From positions 146,513 to 210,512 of the forward strand of contig JAFLBN010000006.1 in the NCBI GenBank assembly GCA_017303395.1: a stretch of 64,000 nucleotides of DNA. The letters are read 5' to 3'. Source of the stretch: Chitinophagales bacterium (lineage in GTDB: Bacteria; Bacteroidota; Bacteroidia; Chitinophagales; Chitinophagaceae). This document shows positions 54,347 to 62,154 of the stretch, one piece after another (positions within the stretch are counted from its first letter, which is position 1; every line of letters begins with the position of its first letter). The translations under genes and the position numbers were made by a program. The notes beneath the pieces were generated by a model, which was not told the origin of the DNA, made no database searches, and saw nothing but the letters and a program-made list of their open reading frames with translations.

Positions 54347-54754
54347 ATGGCAAACCAGATTTTTGTAAACCTGCCTGTAGCAGACCTGCAGAATAGTATA
54401 ACCTTCTTCAGCAAAATTGGCTTCACGTTCAACCCACAGTTTACAGATGATAAAAGCACTTGCATGATTATTGGTCCCAACATATATGCTATGTTGCTGG
54501 TGAAGGAACGCTTCAAAGACTTTACGAAAAAAGAAATTAGCGATGCTCATAAAACAACAGAGGTATTGCTGGCAATAGATGTGCCTACCCGCGATGCTGT
54601 AGATGAAATGGTGCGTAAAGCAATACAAGCAGGGGGTACTACCTATATGGAACCACAGGACCATGGCTGGATGTACCAGCATAGCTTTGCCGACCTGGAT
54701 GGCCATCAATGGGAAATGATATTTATGGATGAAAGCCTTTTACCTAAAGCATAA
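54347..54754 (+). CDS. VOC-family (glyoxalase/bleomycin-resistance-like) protein
   Basis: A 135-residue protein with one vicinal-oxygen-chelate unit pair. It begins IFVNLPVADLQNSITFFSKIG and ends with FADLDGHQWEMIFMDES, where His and Glu fit metal ligands in VOC enzymes. Such proteins isomerise, cleave or bind small molecules (glyoxalase, drug resistance). The substrate is unknown. It lies 29 nt after the preceding gene. Confidence 0.88.
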   Translation: MANQIFVNLPVADLQNSITFFSKIGFTFNPQFTDDKSTCMIIGPNIYAMLLVKERFKDFTKKEISDAHKTTEVLLAIDVPTRDAVDEMVRKAIQAGGTTYMEPQDHGWMYQHSFADLDGHQWEMIFMDESLLPKA

Positions 54755-54780
54755 GCAAACAATTAAATCAATCAATAACT

Positions 54781-55197
54781 ATGGCAACATTTAGTCCTTA
54801 TCTGCATTTTCAAGGTAATGCAGCAGAAGCATTCAACACTTACAAAGAAGTATTTGGTGGTGAGTTTGAAATCTTGATGAAATACACAGAATCTCCTGTA
54901 CAAGACCAGCATGCAACATCAAATCCTGACTGGATAATGCACGTAACGCTGAAAACACCTATGGGGCTTACTATACAAGGCTCTGACAGACCAGAGGCAT
55001 TTGGCCCAGTAAACAGGGGTGATGCTTTCTTCATTAACGTGATGGTAGATAGTGCAGATGAAGCCAGGAAGATATATGAAGGATTGAGCAAAGATGGCAA
55101 TGTATTTATGCCGCTTGAAAAAACATTCTGGGCAGAACTGTATGGCATGTTTGCAGATAAATACGGTGTACAGTGGATGATAAACTACAACGGATAA
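54781..55197 (+). CDS. VOC-family PhnB-like protein
   Basis: A 138-residue protein of the PhnB/DUF1338-like VOC branch: ATFSPYLHFQGNAAEAFNTY, FGGEFEILMKYTESP, MHVTLKTPMGLTIQGSD, and FWAELYGMFADKYGVQWMIN. PhnB-type proteins have no proven activity. It directly follows the other VOC gene (26 nt), so the pair likely arose together in one operon. The substrate is unknown. Confidence 0.88.
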   Translation: MATFSPYLHFQGNAAEAFNTYKEVFGGEFEILMKYTESPVQDQHATSNPDWIMHVTLKTPMGLTIQGSDRPEAFGPVNRGDAFFINVMVDSADEARKIYEGLSKDGNVFMPLEKTFWAELYGMFADKYGVQWMINYNG

Positions 55198-55227
55198 TTA
55201 TATTCATATAAACTAAAACTGAGGTCT

Positions 55228-55608
55228 ATGAAAAAACTGAACATCGCATACTGGGTAGTAACGGGGCTGTTTGCAGCTTTTATGATATTTTCTTCTTTAG
55301 GGAATGTAATGAGCGACCCGCAATCTGTCGAAATGATACATACACAAATGGGTTTCCCGAAGTATATCATTCCTTTTCTTGGGGTGGCTAAAATACTGGC
55401 TGCCGTTACCATTCTGATACCTAAGCTCGACAGGATTAAAGAATGGGCTTATGCAGGACTGGTGTTCGATCTTGTTGGGGCTACTTATTCATTCATAGCA
55501 TTGGGATATCCTGTAAGTGGGTGGGCTCTGATGTTTGTATTCATAGGAATTGCCATGTTGTCTTACTACCTGCACAGGAGAAGGATGCAGGCTATGCAGG
55601 CTCAATAG
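55228..55608 (+). CDS. DoxX-like membrane protein
   Basis: A 126-residue protein with four spans (about 7-25, 48-65, 75-92, 100-118). GFPKYIIPFLGVAKILAAVTI and ALGYPVSGWALMFVF suit the DoxX/DoxX-like family. The function is not settled: some family members are linked to redox or detoxification. It is followed by the 67-residue gene with only 1 nt between them, so translation is coupled. Confidence 0.85.
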   Translation: MKKLNIAYWVVTGLFAAFMIFSSLGNVMSDPQSVEMIHTQMGFPKYIIPFLGVAKILAAVTILIPKLDRIKEWAYAGLVFDLVGATYSFIALGYPVSGWALMFVFIGIAMLSYYLHRRRMQAMQAQ

Positions 55609-55609
55609 T

Positions 55610-55813
55610 ATGATAGCTGTTTTTAAAACAAATGTTTGCGAGGCAGATAGTGGTGATGTATTGCAACTGCTTCGCATACACTTTCCCGATAGCCACATCA
55701 CCATAGACCACGAAGATTGCGACAATGTGTTGCGGATAGCTCCCTGCCATATACCCGAGCATGGTGTAGCGCAGCTTTTATCAGCTAAAGGGTATGCATG
55801 TGAAAGCTTATAA
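55610..55813 (+). CDS. Small 67-residue HMA-fold-like protein
   Basis: Starts at ATG 55610, directly after the DoxX stop. It reads MIAVFKTNVCEADSGDVLQL with IDHEDCDNVLRIAP, a beta-alpha-beta pattern like a heavy-metal-associated domain, but the metal-binding CxxC is absent (only Cys10 and Cys37 and Cys43 are present). Small proteins of this type are frequent in Chitinophagales and have no known role. A longer frame from 55550 would run through the DoxX gene and is rejected. Confidence 0.6.
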   Translation: MIAVFKTNVCEADSGDVLQLLRIHFPDSHITIDHEDCDNVLRIAPCHIPEHGVAQLLSAKGYACESL

Positions 55814-55823
55814 AACTACAATT

Positions 55824-56261
55824 ATGGAAAAAATACGTTTTGCAGTTACCATCAATGCTCCGCGTGAAAAAGTATGGAGTATATTATGGACAGATGAAAC
55901 CTACCGTGCATGGACATCTGTATTCAGTGAAGGTTCTCGTGCTATTACAGACTGGAAGAAAGGGAGTAAGGTATTGTTTACAGATGGTTCGGGTTCGGGC
56001 ATGGTATCCCGTATTGATGATTTGATACCCAACGAGTTTATGTCCTTCCAGCATTTGGGAGAGCTAAAGGATGGGGTAGAAGATACAACCAGTGAACGTG
56101 TACAGCAATGGGCGGGAGGCAGAGAAAACTATACACTGAATAAAGTAGGAGATACCACTGAGCTTGTTACAGAGTTGGATATACCTGACGAGTTTAAGGA
56201 CTATTTTACTGATGCATTCCCGAAAGCATTGGCTAAAGTAAAAGAACTTTCGGAACAATAA
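55824..56261 (+). CDS. SRPBCC / AHSA1-like protein
   Basis: 145 residues from ATG 55824; an ATG at 55794 would overlap the preceding gene by 20 nt. A START-like fold: IRFAVTINAPREKVWSILWT at the start, AITDWKKGSKVLFTDGSGSG, LIPNEFMSFQHLGE, and a C-terminal helix AFPKALAKVKELSEQ. Such proteins bind hydrophobic ligands in a deep pocket. AHSA1-like, with no DNA-binding or enzyme motif visible. Part of the small-protein run. Confidence 0.87.
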   Translation: MEKIRFAVTINAPREKVWSILWTDETYRAWTSVFSEGSRAITDWKKGSKVLFTDGSGSGMVSRIDDLIPNEFMSFQHLGELKDGVEDTTSERVQQWAGGRENYTLNKVGDTTELVTELDIPDEFKDYFTDAFPKALAKVKELSEQ

Positions 56262-56271
56262 ATACTATAAT

Positions 56272-56670
56272 ATGGCTACGTCTAAGAAAAAGGAAAGTAC
56301 TGCTAAGGATATAAATGATACTGCAGGTGTAGATGCATATATGGATGCACTGATACACCCGTTGAAAGAAGAAATAGCGGCAGTCAGGGACATTATCAAG
56401 AGCAATAAGAAGATAAACGAGCGTGTAAAGTGGAGTGCGCCAAGCTTCTTTTACAAGCACGATATGGTAACATTCAACCATAGGCAGGAAAAGTTTGTAC
56501 AGCTTGTATTTCATTATCCATCTGTTGTATCTATAGACTCTCCGCTACTTACGGGTGATTATAAAGACCGTCGCCTTGCTGCATTTAAGGATATGAAAGA
56601 AGTAAAGGCGAATAAGAAAGAACTGCAACGCATTATAGCAGCGCTGGTAGATATTGCAGATGCGGAGTAG
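56272..56670 (+). CDS. DUF1801 protein
   Basis: A 132-residue protein. After a basic N-terminus (SKKKESTAKD), VDAYMDALIHPLKEEIAAVR, INERVKWSAPSFFYKHDMV and AFKDMKEVKANKKELQRII match DUF1801/YdhG-like fold proteins, which are of unknown function and often sit next to AHSA1-type genes. It is last in the small-protein run and its end faces a strong bidirectional hairpin. Confidence 0.85.
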   Translation: MATSKKKESTAKDINDTAGVDAYMDALIHPLKEEIAAVRDIIKSNKKINERVKWSAPSFFYKHDMVTFNHRQEKFVQLVFHYPSVVSIDSPLLTGDYKDRRLAAFKDMKEVKANKKELQRIIAALVDIADAE

Positions 56671-56711
56671 TACAGCTTACTCTTACAAATAGATTGAAAT
56701 ATTTGATAAAT

Positions 56712-56745
56712 AAAAAAGCAGGTTCCGTTAAGAACCTGCTTTTTT
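56712..56745. terminator. Strong bidirectional terminator
   Basis: A perfect 14-bp stem, AAAAAAGCAGGTTC / GAACCTGCTTTTTT (56712-56725, 56732-56745), loop CGTTAA. Six A and six T flank the GC part, so it can end transcription from both strands. Confidence 0.92.
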
Positions 56746-56761
56746 GCTGATGTATCAGCTA

Positions 56762-59700
56762 TTATTGTTTTACAAATTGTTGTGTGTAATAGTTGCCTTC
56801 TGTATTAATGCGAATGATATATAAACCATTTTTCAAGTTTCTGATATCAGTTTGTGATACAGTATTGCCATCTATATCTATTGTACTTACTACCTGACCA
56901 ATAGTGTTGATGATTTGAGCAATTGCTACAGTATTGCTTCTGTTTGCGATGTAAAGTACATCTGTAGCAGGGTTAGGGTATATTTTATAAGGCTGATTGT
57001 TTACATTGGCAACACTACCCGTAATTGGTTTCTTCAGACTGAGGCCTACGATAACAGGGTCGTGGTCTGAAGAACGGAAAGGAATACTGCTGTAGGTATT
57101 GCCCCACTGGTTTACAAAATCACCACCGCCATCATCTATGTTGTCATTATAATCCAGGAATATCGGTTCGGCAGAGTTCAAATGCCATTTAGCTATTGCA
57201 GTTACATCTTTTTTCATGCTGTCATTTACAATTGCATTGTCTAATGACCCAACCAGTCCGCTGAACAGATAAGAGTAGGCAGTGTCTTCGCTTAATACAG
57301 TGTAACCATTGGCTCTGAAAATATCTAACGGATCTTCCTGATAATAAGCATTATAGTCGCCCATGCTGATAACTCGTTTTTCGCCTGAATTAGCTATTAC
57401 GGTATTATTAATGAAGTTTATCAGCTCTGTCGCCTGTTTTTTACGTGTATCGTTATAGCAACTTTGTCCGTCCAGTTGGTCAGCATCGGCACCGGTGCTA
57501 CCGGAGCAGCCTTTTGATTTGAAGTGGTTGATAATATAGTTGAACTTGATACCCGAAGCAATTACCTCGAATGTTTGTGCCACTGGCGGGCGGTTGAATA
57601 CCGTATTGCTGCTTATCATTACATTGCCCGCAGTATCTACTACAGATGGCTTGTATATAATAGCGCAGCGAATAGCATCTGTGCCGAAGTTTTGTATGCT
57701 TGCACCGTCATATACATATGTATAAGTACCTGCCCCCATTTTAGTATTCAGTCCATTAATGATATCCAACAACGCAGATGTAGTTGCAGTACCATCATTT
57801 TCCATTTCTATCAGGCCAACTACATCAGCATTGATGTCTGCAATAGCGTTGATTATTTTGTCTCGCTGACGAGTAAACTCAGCAGGTGAGTGTGCACCTC
57901 TGGCTGTTGGGAATCCGCCACCCGAACCATTGCCGTTGAAATAGTTGAGTACGTTAAAGCTCGCAACCTTTACGTTCGTAGCACTTGGCATAGCAGGTGT
58001 TGCAGGGCGCGGAGCATAGTTGAACACAGGCATGGCAGATGGTATAGGTTGTATACGGTATTTTGAAAATGCATATCCTAATATACCAACAGGGTTGATG
58101 GTAGTGCTGCCAAGACGCAATGTGTTGTCAGTGTTTACAAATGGCAGGGTAGTCATCGTTCCTTTACCGTCGTCCATCAGTATGGTGCGCAGGTTATTGG
58201 CATCTGCATAAGCGTTTACGCCTGTCAGGTTGCTTGTGCCTGTAGATGTTGTGCCACTTGCTACTGCATCGTTAGGGTCTACTATCTGTGTAGGCTGAAA
58301 TGTCATACCGCCTTTAGAAAGATTGATTTCACCGTATCGCCCCAGATTGTAATTGTCCGTTACGGTAAGTGTATCCTGAAAGCGAACCAACATGCACTCG
58401 TACTTTTCATAGTCATTGATATTGGCCAAAGGCAGTGAAATATTGGTATATGCAGGCAGCGGATTGCCTGTACTTATAGTGCTAATCGAAGTGCTGCTGA
58501 TAACAGCCTGATTGTATGATGGTGCTGCACTGCTTTCTAAAACAGTCCCGCTAACTCTTACTTTATCACCAACTGCTACTGTATTAGATGTTACTACAAA
58601 TATACCCTCACTGGTTGCAGGGTTGCTGTCTTTGTCTGCATCTTCTTCCTGCATATAGAAGCCTGCAGGGCTTAGGGTGGTGTAAACACCTGTTACAATA
58701 CCCTCTATCGTAAAGTTGCCTGCTGTAGCTGCTGCACCTGTGCCTTGTATAGTACTGATAAGTGTTGCTTCGTCGTCTATAATATTGATGGCGGCAACGC
58801 TATCCAGTATATTATATGGGCTTGACGGCAAGGTGAGCTTTATATTCACTGTTTCTGCACCTTCACTCAATGCATCGTTAATTGGCGTAACGGTAGCAGT
58901 GATGCTACCTGTACTTGCAGGAACGGTAATGGTACCTGTTGTACTGCTTAGGGTGGCAGGAGTTGCACCACCTGAAAGGCTAATGCTGTAGTCTGTATTG
59001 AAAGTGGCAGTACCTGTAATCTGATAATTGAATGTAGTGCTACCTGCTGTAACAGGGTTGAAGGTAATATTGAAACTACCTGCTGTGGGTGTAGTACCTT
59101 CAGTTGCATCTGTACCTTTTACTATGCTTATACGATTGCTTGGTGTATCTACTACAACATTATCTATTGCAAAAGAAGGGCGTGAGCCGCCACCGCTTAC
59201 CTGCCTGCTGGCCCAACGAAGCTGTACTACAGATTGATTATCGCAAGCAGATGGCAGGGTTATGCTCTTGCTAACCATGTTTTGTGCTGTTGTAATTGCT
59301 GTAGTTTGTGTTAGCGTATTATTCTGGTATTCTGTACCTGTCAGGTTGGTAAATGTACCTGATGTGCCGATGCGGTATTGAAGTATTACTTCATTTACAC
59401 GCGTATTAGTGGTAGTGTCATAAGGGTTGCGCAGCGTCATAATGTCGTAGCTGACAACAATATTGCTTCTGCTGCTGGTGTTAATGGCAAGTACCAAACC
59501 CAAATCGAGCGAACTGGTATTGAGGAAGCCTATCTTTCCATTATAGTTATGAACATTACCGCTATTGACGGCTGCAGTAGAACTTGCTGTGAGGTTTCGG
59601 TCTGCTGTTGGTATGGCAGTACTGAAGCTGCTGCTTGGGGCTGTAGTTATTGTCCAACCTTGCCAACCGTTTGGGTAGGTGGTGGTAGAGTGTGCAAGTG

Positions 59701-59806
59701 TATTAAAGTTTTCTGAGTATGGGATCGTTTGTGCGGTGGGGTTTGTTTGTGCCCAAGTATCTGCACAGAACAATGTCAGGGCAGATAGTACCAATAGCTT
59801 TTTCAT
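56762..59806 (-). CDS. ExeM/NucH-type extracellular nuclease with Calx-beta and T9SS sorting domains
   Basis: A 1014-residue secreted protein with a signal peptide (ALTLFCADTWAQ). An N-terminal beta domain (about 25-220), a Calx-beta domain (about 230-345) and an OB-like region (about 350-480) precede the endonuclease/exonuclease/phosphatase domain at about 605-920. Active-site motifs include VVGLIEMENDG, MGDYNAYYQ, and SDHDPVIVGL (metal and catalytic Asp-His). A T9SS sorting domain ends the protein (YKIYPNPATDVLYIANR). It is likely a secreted DNase for nutrient phosphate or matrix turnover. It stands alone, with a terminator at each side. Confidence 0.9.
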   Translation of the reverse strand: MKKLLVLSALTLFCADTWAQTNPTAQTIPYSENFNTLAHSTTTYPNGWQGWTITTAPSSSFSTAIPTADRNLTASSTAAVNSGNVHNYNGKIGFLNTSSLDLGLVLAINTSSRSNIVVSYDIMTLRNPYDTTTNTRVNEVILQYRIGTSGTFTNLTGTEYQNNTLTQTTAITTAQNMVSKSITLPSACDNQSVVQLRWASRQVSGGGSRPSFAIDNVVVDTPSNRISIVKGTDATEGTTPTAGSFNITFNPVTAGSTTFNYQITGTATFNTDYSISLSGGATPATLSSTTGTITVPASTGSITATVTPINDALSEGAETVNIKLTLPSSPYNILDSVAAINIIDDEATLISTIQGTGAAATAGNFTIEGIVTGVYTTLSPAGFYMQEEDADKDSNPATSEGIFVVTSNTVAVGDKVRVSGTVLESSAAPSYNQAVISSTSISTISTGNPLPAYTNISLPLANINDYEKYECMLVRFQDTLTVTDNYNLGRYGEINLSKGGMTFQPTQIVDPNDAVASGTTSTGTSNLTGVNAYADANNLRTILMDDGKGTMTTLPFVNTDNTLRLGSTTINPVGILGYAFSKYRIQPIPSAMPVFNYAPRPATPAMPSATNVKVASFNVLNYFNGNGSGGGFPTARGAHSPAEFTRQRDKIINAIADINADVVGLIEMENDGTATTSALLDIINGLNTKMGAGTYTYVYDGASIQNFGTDAIRCAIIYKPSVVDTAGNVMISSNTVFNRPPVAQTFEVIASGIKFNYIINHFKSKGCSGSTGADADQLDGQSCYNDTRKKQATELINFINNTVIANSGEKRVISMGDYNAYYQEDPLDIFRANGYTVLSEDTAYSYLFSGLVGSLDNAIVNDSMKKDVTAIAKWHLNSAEPIFLDYNDNIDDGGGDFVNQWGNTYSSIPFRSSDHDPVIVGLSLKKPITGSVANVNNQPYKIYPNPATDVLYIANRSNTVAIAQIINTIGQVVSTIDIDGNTVSQTDIRNLKNGLYIIRINTEGNYYTQQFVKQ

Positions 59807-59914
59807 AAACGTATTTGCTGAATCAAAGAGTGAGCCTGCAAATTATCAGTGGTACGTTATGTCACCATTAAGAGACTGCTATGCAAATGCTATGCTTATG
59901 TTAGCTTTGTAGTT

Positions 59915-60604
59915 TTATTCTTTATTGAATAATCGTTTCAGGTACCAAAGATATACGCCATCATTATCAGGAGAGCCGCTGCTGGTGTAGAGCCTTAAAA
60001 GCTCGGGCCTGTTGCTGAGCATATCTTCCAGCATTGTGGGTGTCAATAAAAAAACTTGTCCTTCCTGTGTGCCATACAGGTAGCTGAATTGTTTGCTGGA
60101 TGCCATTTTTCCTGCACCTCGCATATCATTCCTGTTAACGGCATACAACTGTTTGCTCGGTGCCGCTATCGGGTTTCTGGAATAATAATTTACATCTGCC
60201 TTCGTAGTTCTGTCTTTGCTTTTTTCCATAATATAACCCCTATGTTCCAACAGATTTGAGCCAATTGATGTAAAGTATAAGTAAGTACCGAATTGCTCTT
60301 TTACATAGGCATATCCGTAAACATCTATTGCACCCAGCAGATTGATGAATAACGAATCATCTTTTTGAAGAGCAAAACATGCCGTAGCCAATTCTTCGTT
60401 AGTACGTTTGTCAGTTGTCAGGAAGTCGTAAAGGGTAGCACCTGCAAACATGCCATCATCAAAGACACGCTTATTGGTAAATACAGTCCCCAGTTGTCTT
60501 ACATTATTATTAATAAAGTCATTGAGTGTTGGGTAGGCAACAGTTTTTTGCGCGTTACATACTTCTGCAATCAGTAGGGCAATAATCAGCGTAATTATTC
60601 GCAT
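59915..60604 (-). CDS. Secreted protein, unknown function
   Basis: A 229-residue exported protein with a signal peptide (IITLIIALLIAEVCNAQ). The mature chain is helical in the first part (YPTLNDFINNNVRQLGTVF, then LVTACFALQKDD-like helices) and has strands with YVKEQFGTYLYFTSIGSNLL. It ends in a helix-rich region of RLYTSSGSPDNDGVYLWYLKR. I do not recognise a family. It stands between the nuclease and the small membrane gene; no promoter or terminator was found. Confidence 0.6.
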   Translation of the reverse strand: MRIITLIIALLIAEVCNAQKTVAYPTLNDFINNNVRQLGTVFTNKRVFDDGMFAGATLYDFLTTDKRTNEELATACFALQKDDSLFINLLGAIDVYGYAYVKEQFGTYLYFTSIGSNLLEHRGYIMEKSKDRTTKADVNYYSRNPIAAPSKQLYAVNRNDMRGAGKMASSKQFSYLYGTQEGQVFLLTPTMLEDMLSNRPELLRLYTSSGSPDNDGVYLWYLKRLFNKE

Positions 60605-60636
60605 ATGGCTTAATTGGTATGACTAATTTACAGTAA

Positions 60637-61032
60637 TTATTCTTTATCAGTAGCCAGCCTGATACACATAAGGGCGAGTGCGAGGGTCAGCAGCCCAAAT
60701 GTTTTTTCCAATGCGGTTGCCGCAATGATATTACCAATTGTATTGAGCAGAAACATTACGGCCATCAGCCATAGTGCTACTCTTGTAGTTCGTTTATCTA
60801 TATAGAAAGGTAGCCAACGTACATGTGCCGCTACAATTAGTATCACCGTAATATTGATTAAAACAGATACTGTTTCAAAACGTACCATGTCTTCATGGGT
60901 TTTTAGCCTGCCACCCCATGTTATTTCATAAGGTATTACTCCCGTTAGTATCAGTATGTGAAACACAATAGTTGCTGCCATGATAGCTGTTATGGTATAA
61001 GCTGCAGCTTTGGCGCTGATGATTTTGTTCAT
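60637..61032 (-). CDS. Small four-span membrane protein, unknown
   Basis: 131 residues from the ATG at 61032; the frame extends to 61059 with non-ATG starts. Four hydrophobic segments (about 10-30, 52-72, 82-102, 108-126) separated by short loops; the first loop holds EITWGGRLKTHEDMVRFET. The pattern occurs widely in Bacteroidota without a known function. It is oriented divergently from the next gene. No motif for transport or catalysis is visible. Confidence 0.6.
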   Translation of the reverse strand: MNKIISAKAAAYTITAIMAATIVFHILILTGVIPYEITWGGRLKTHEDMVRFETVSVLINITVILIVAAHVRWLPFYIDKRTTRVALWLMAVMFLLNTIGNIIAATALEKTFGLLTLALALMCIRLATDKE

Positions 61033-61104
61033 AGTGCTAAGATAAACTGTTGTTGTCAACCTGTTTGCATTGGCATTATTTGTATATTTAATAAAACTAA
61101 TGCT

Positions 61105-61500
61105 ATGAAATACCTTATGCTCTTTCTGTTATTGCCGGCAGCAGTATTTGCACAAAGCAGGGATGACTATGATAAGGCCTTTGGTGAATTTGTAAAATAT
61201 TATAATAAAGAGGATTGGACAAGCATATGCAAATTGATGTCACCTTCTTCTGATGGCCGATGTTTGTGGAAAGATGCAGGAGATGCGGTAAAAGAATATG
61301 GTAAAATCATTAAATATCAATATCTTGGCGTTGATACTACTGATCCTGAACGGGTTACAGTATACAAAATTACATTTGCGGATAAGAAAGTAAAAGCTGC
61401 AAGTTTCAATTTTTACATAGAGAAGGACAAGAGATACTTCGGTACATTCCGATTCACTACTGAAAGCGATGAGATACTACGTATGTTGAAAAGCAAATAA
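61105..61500 (+). CDS. Secreted DUF3887-like protein (putative)
   Basis: 131 residues from the ATG at 61105, which opens a signal peptide (YLMLFLLLPAAVFAQ). The mature domain is a compact alpha+beta unit, AFGEFVKYYNKEDWTSICKLM then VTVYKITFADKKVKAASFNFYI and a C-terminal DEILRMLKSK. It resembles DUF3887/NTF2-like proteins, an inference from pattern only. A longer frame upstream of 61105 has no signal peptide. Unknown function. Confidence 0.55.
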   Translation: MKYLMLFLLLPAAVFAQSRDDYDKAFGEFVKYYNKEDWTSICKLMSPSSDGRCLWKDAGDAVKEYGKIIKYQYLGVDTTDPERVTVYKITFADKKVKAASFNFYIEKDKRYFGTFRFTTESDEILRMLKSK

Positions 61501-61550
61501 GTGTCTTGTAGTTGAAATCTCTATATGTATAACGCAAACTTCAAAACTAA

Positions 61551-61979
61551 ATGAAGAAAGTATTTCTGCTGTGTGGCGTAGCATCGCTCATAGTGTCTTG
61601 TGCTCCTAAGCAACCAACCAAAGATGTCCGTTGTTATGGCCTGTTGGTTGACTCTCTAAATAATCTGGCAACCATGCGCGAAAGGGTAGCAAACCTGGAG
61701 CAGGGGGCTGATGATATGGCGAAAGGTTATCAGGCAAAAATTGATGCCCTTCAGCAAGTGGTTGATTCTTTAACACACAAAAGGCCATCATACAAAACAG
61801 TAAAGCACACAGTAACACATCATGCAAAGAAACCAATGATGATTGCCAAACCTGTTACGAAGGATAAGTCTAAGGCCTTCATGTACGATGAGACGAAACA
61901 GAAATATTTGTTTTACGATGCCGAAACTAAAACATACTACAGTGTAGACCCTGTGAGCGGAGAGCATGTATACAATTAG
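61551..61979 (+). CDS. Lipoprotein with coiled-coil, unknown function
   Basis: A 142-residue lipoprotein (Cys17, LIVSC). A coiled-coil-like helix (LVDSLNNLATMRERVANLEQ through about 75) is followed by a Lys/His/Thr-rich basic stretch and a C-terminal Tyr-rich tail with YLFYDAETKTYYSVDP. It has no family match. It starts 50 nt after the previous gene. Its likely place is the outer or inner membrane, periplasm side. Confidence 0.6.
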   Translation: MKKVFLLCGVASLIVSCAPKQPTKDVRCYGLLVDSLNNLATMRERVANLEQGADDMAKGYQAKIDALQQVVDSLTHKRPSYKTVKHTVTHHAKKPMMIAKPVTKDKSKAFMYDETKQKYLFYDAETKTYYSVDPVSGEHVYN

Positions 61980-62004
61980 TGTACACCCATCGATCCGTTT
62001 GTTA

Positions 62005-62017
62005 GTGTATCATACAC
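62005..62017. repeat. Short palindrome
   Basis: GTGTATCATACAC is a perfect 13-base palindrome (6 + 1 + 6) 26 nt after the lipoprotein stop, with no T tract. Its role is unknown. Confidence 0.3.
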
Positions 62018-62127
62018 CATAACGATAGCTGCTGCTGTCAATAATACTGATACCGACGGGTTACATCAGTACTGGTACGTATGATAAAATACCCTACTAC
62101 AGGTATAGGTGCCAGCGATTTATAGGT

Positions 62128-62147
62128 GGATTTTTACATCAAAATCC
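62128..62147 (+). repeat. Hairpin in the leader of a T9SS protein gene
   Basis: GGATTTT / AAAATCC with loop TACATC lies 8 nt before the ATG at 62155. It could fold in the mRNA leader and hamper ribosome entry, or bind a protein. It is AT-rich and weak. Confidence 0.3.
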
Positions 62148-62154
62148 CCCTTAT

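Noticed and set aside
55550-55609. Upstream extension of the 67-residue gene into DoxX
   Set aside because: It would overlap the DoxX coding end; ATG 55610 gives the conserved-looking start.
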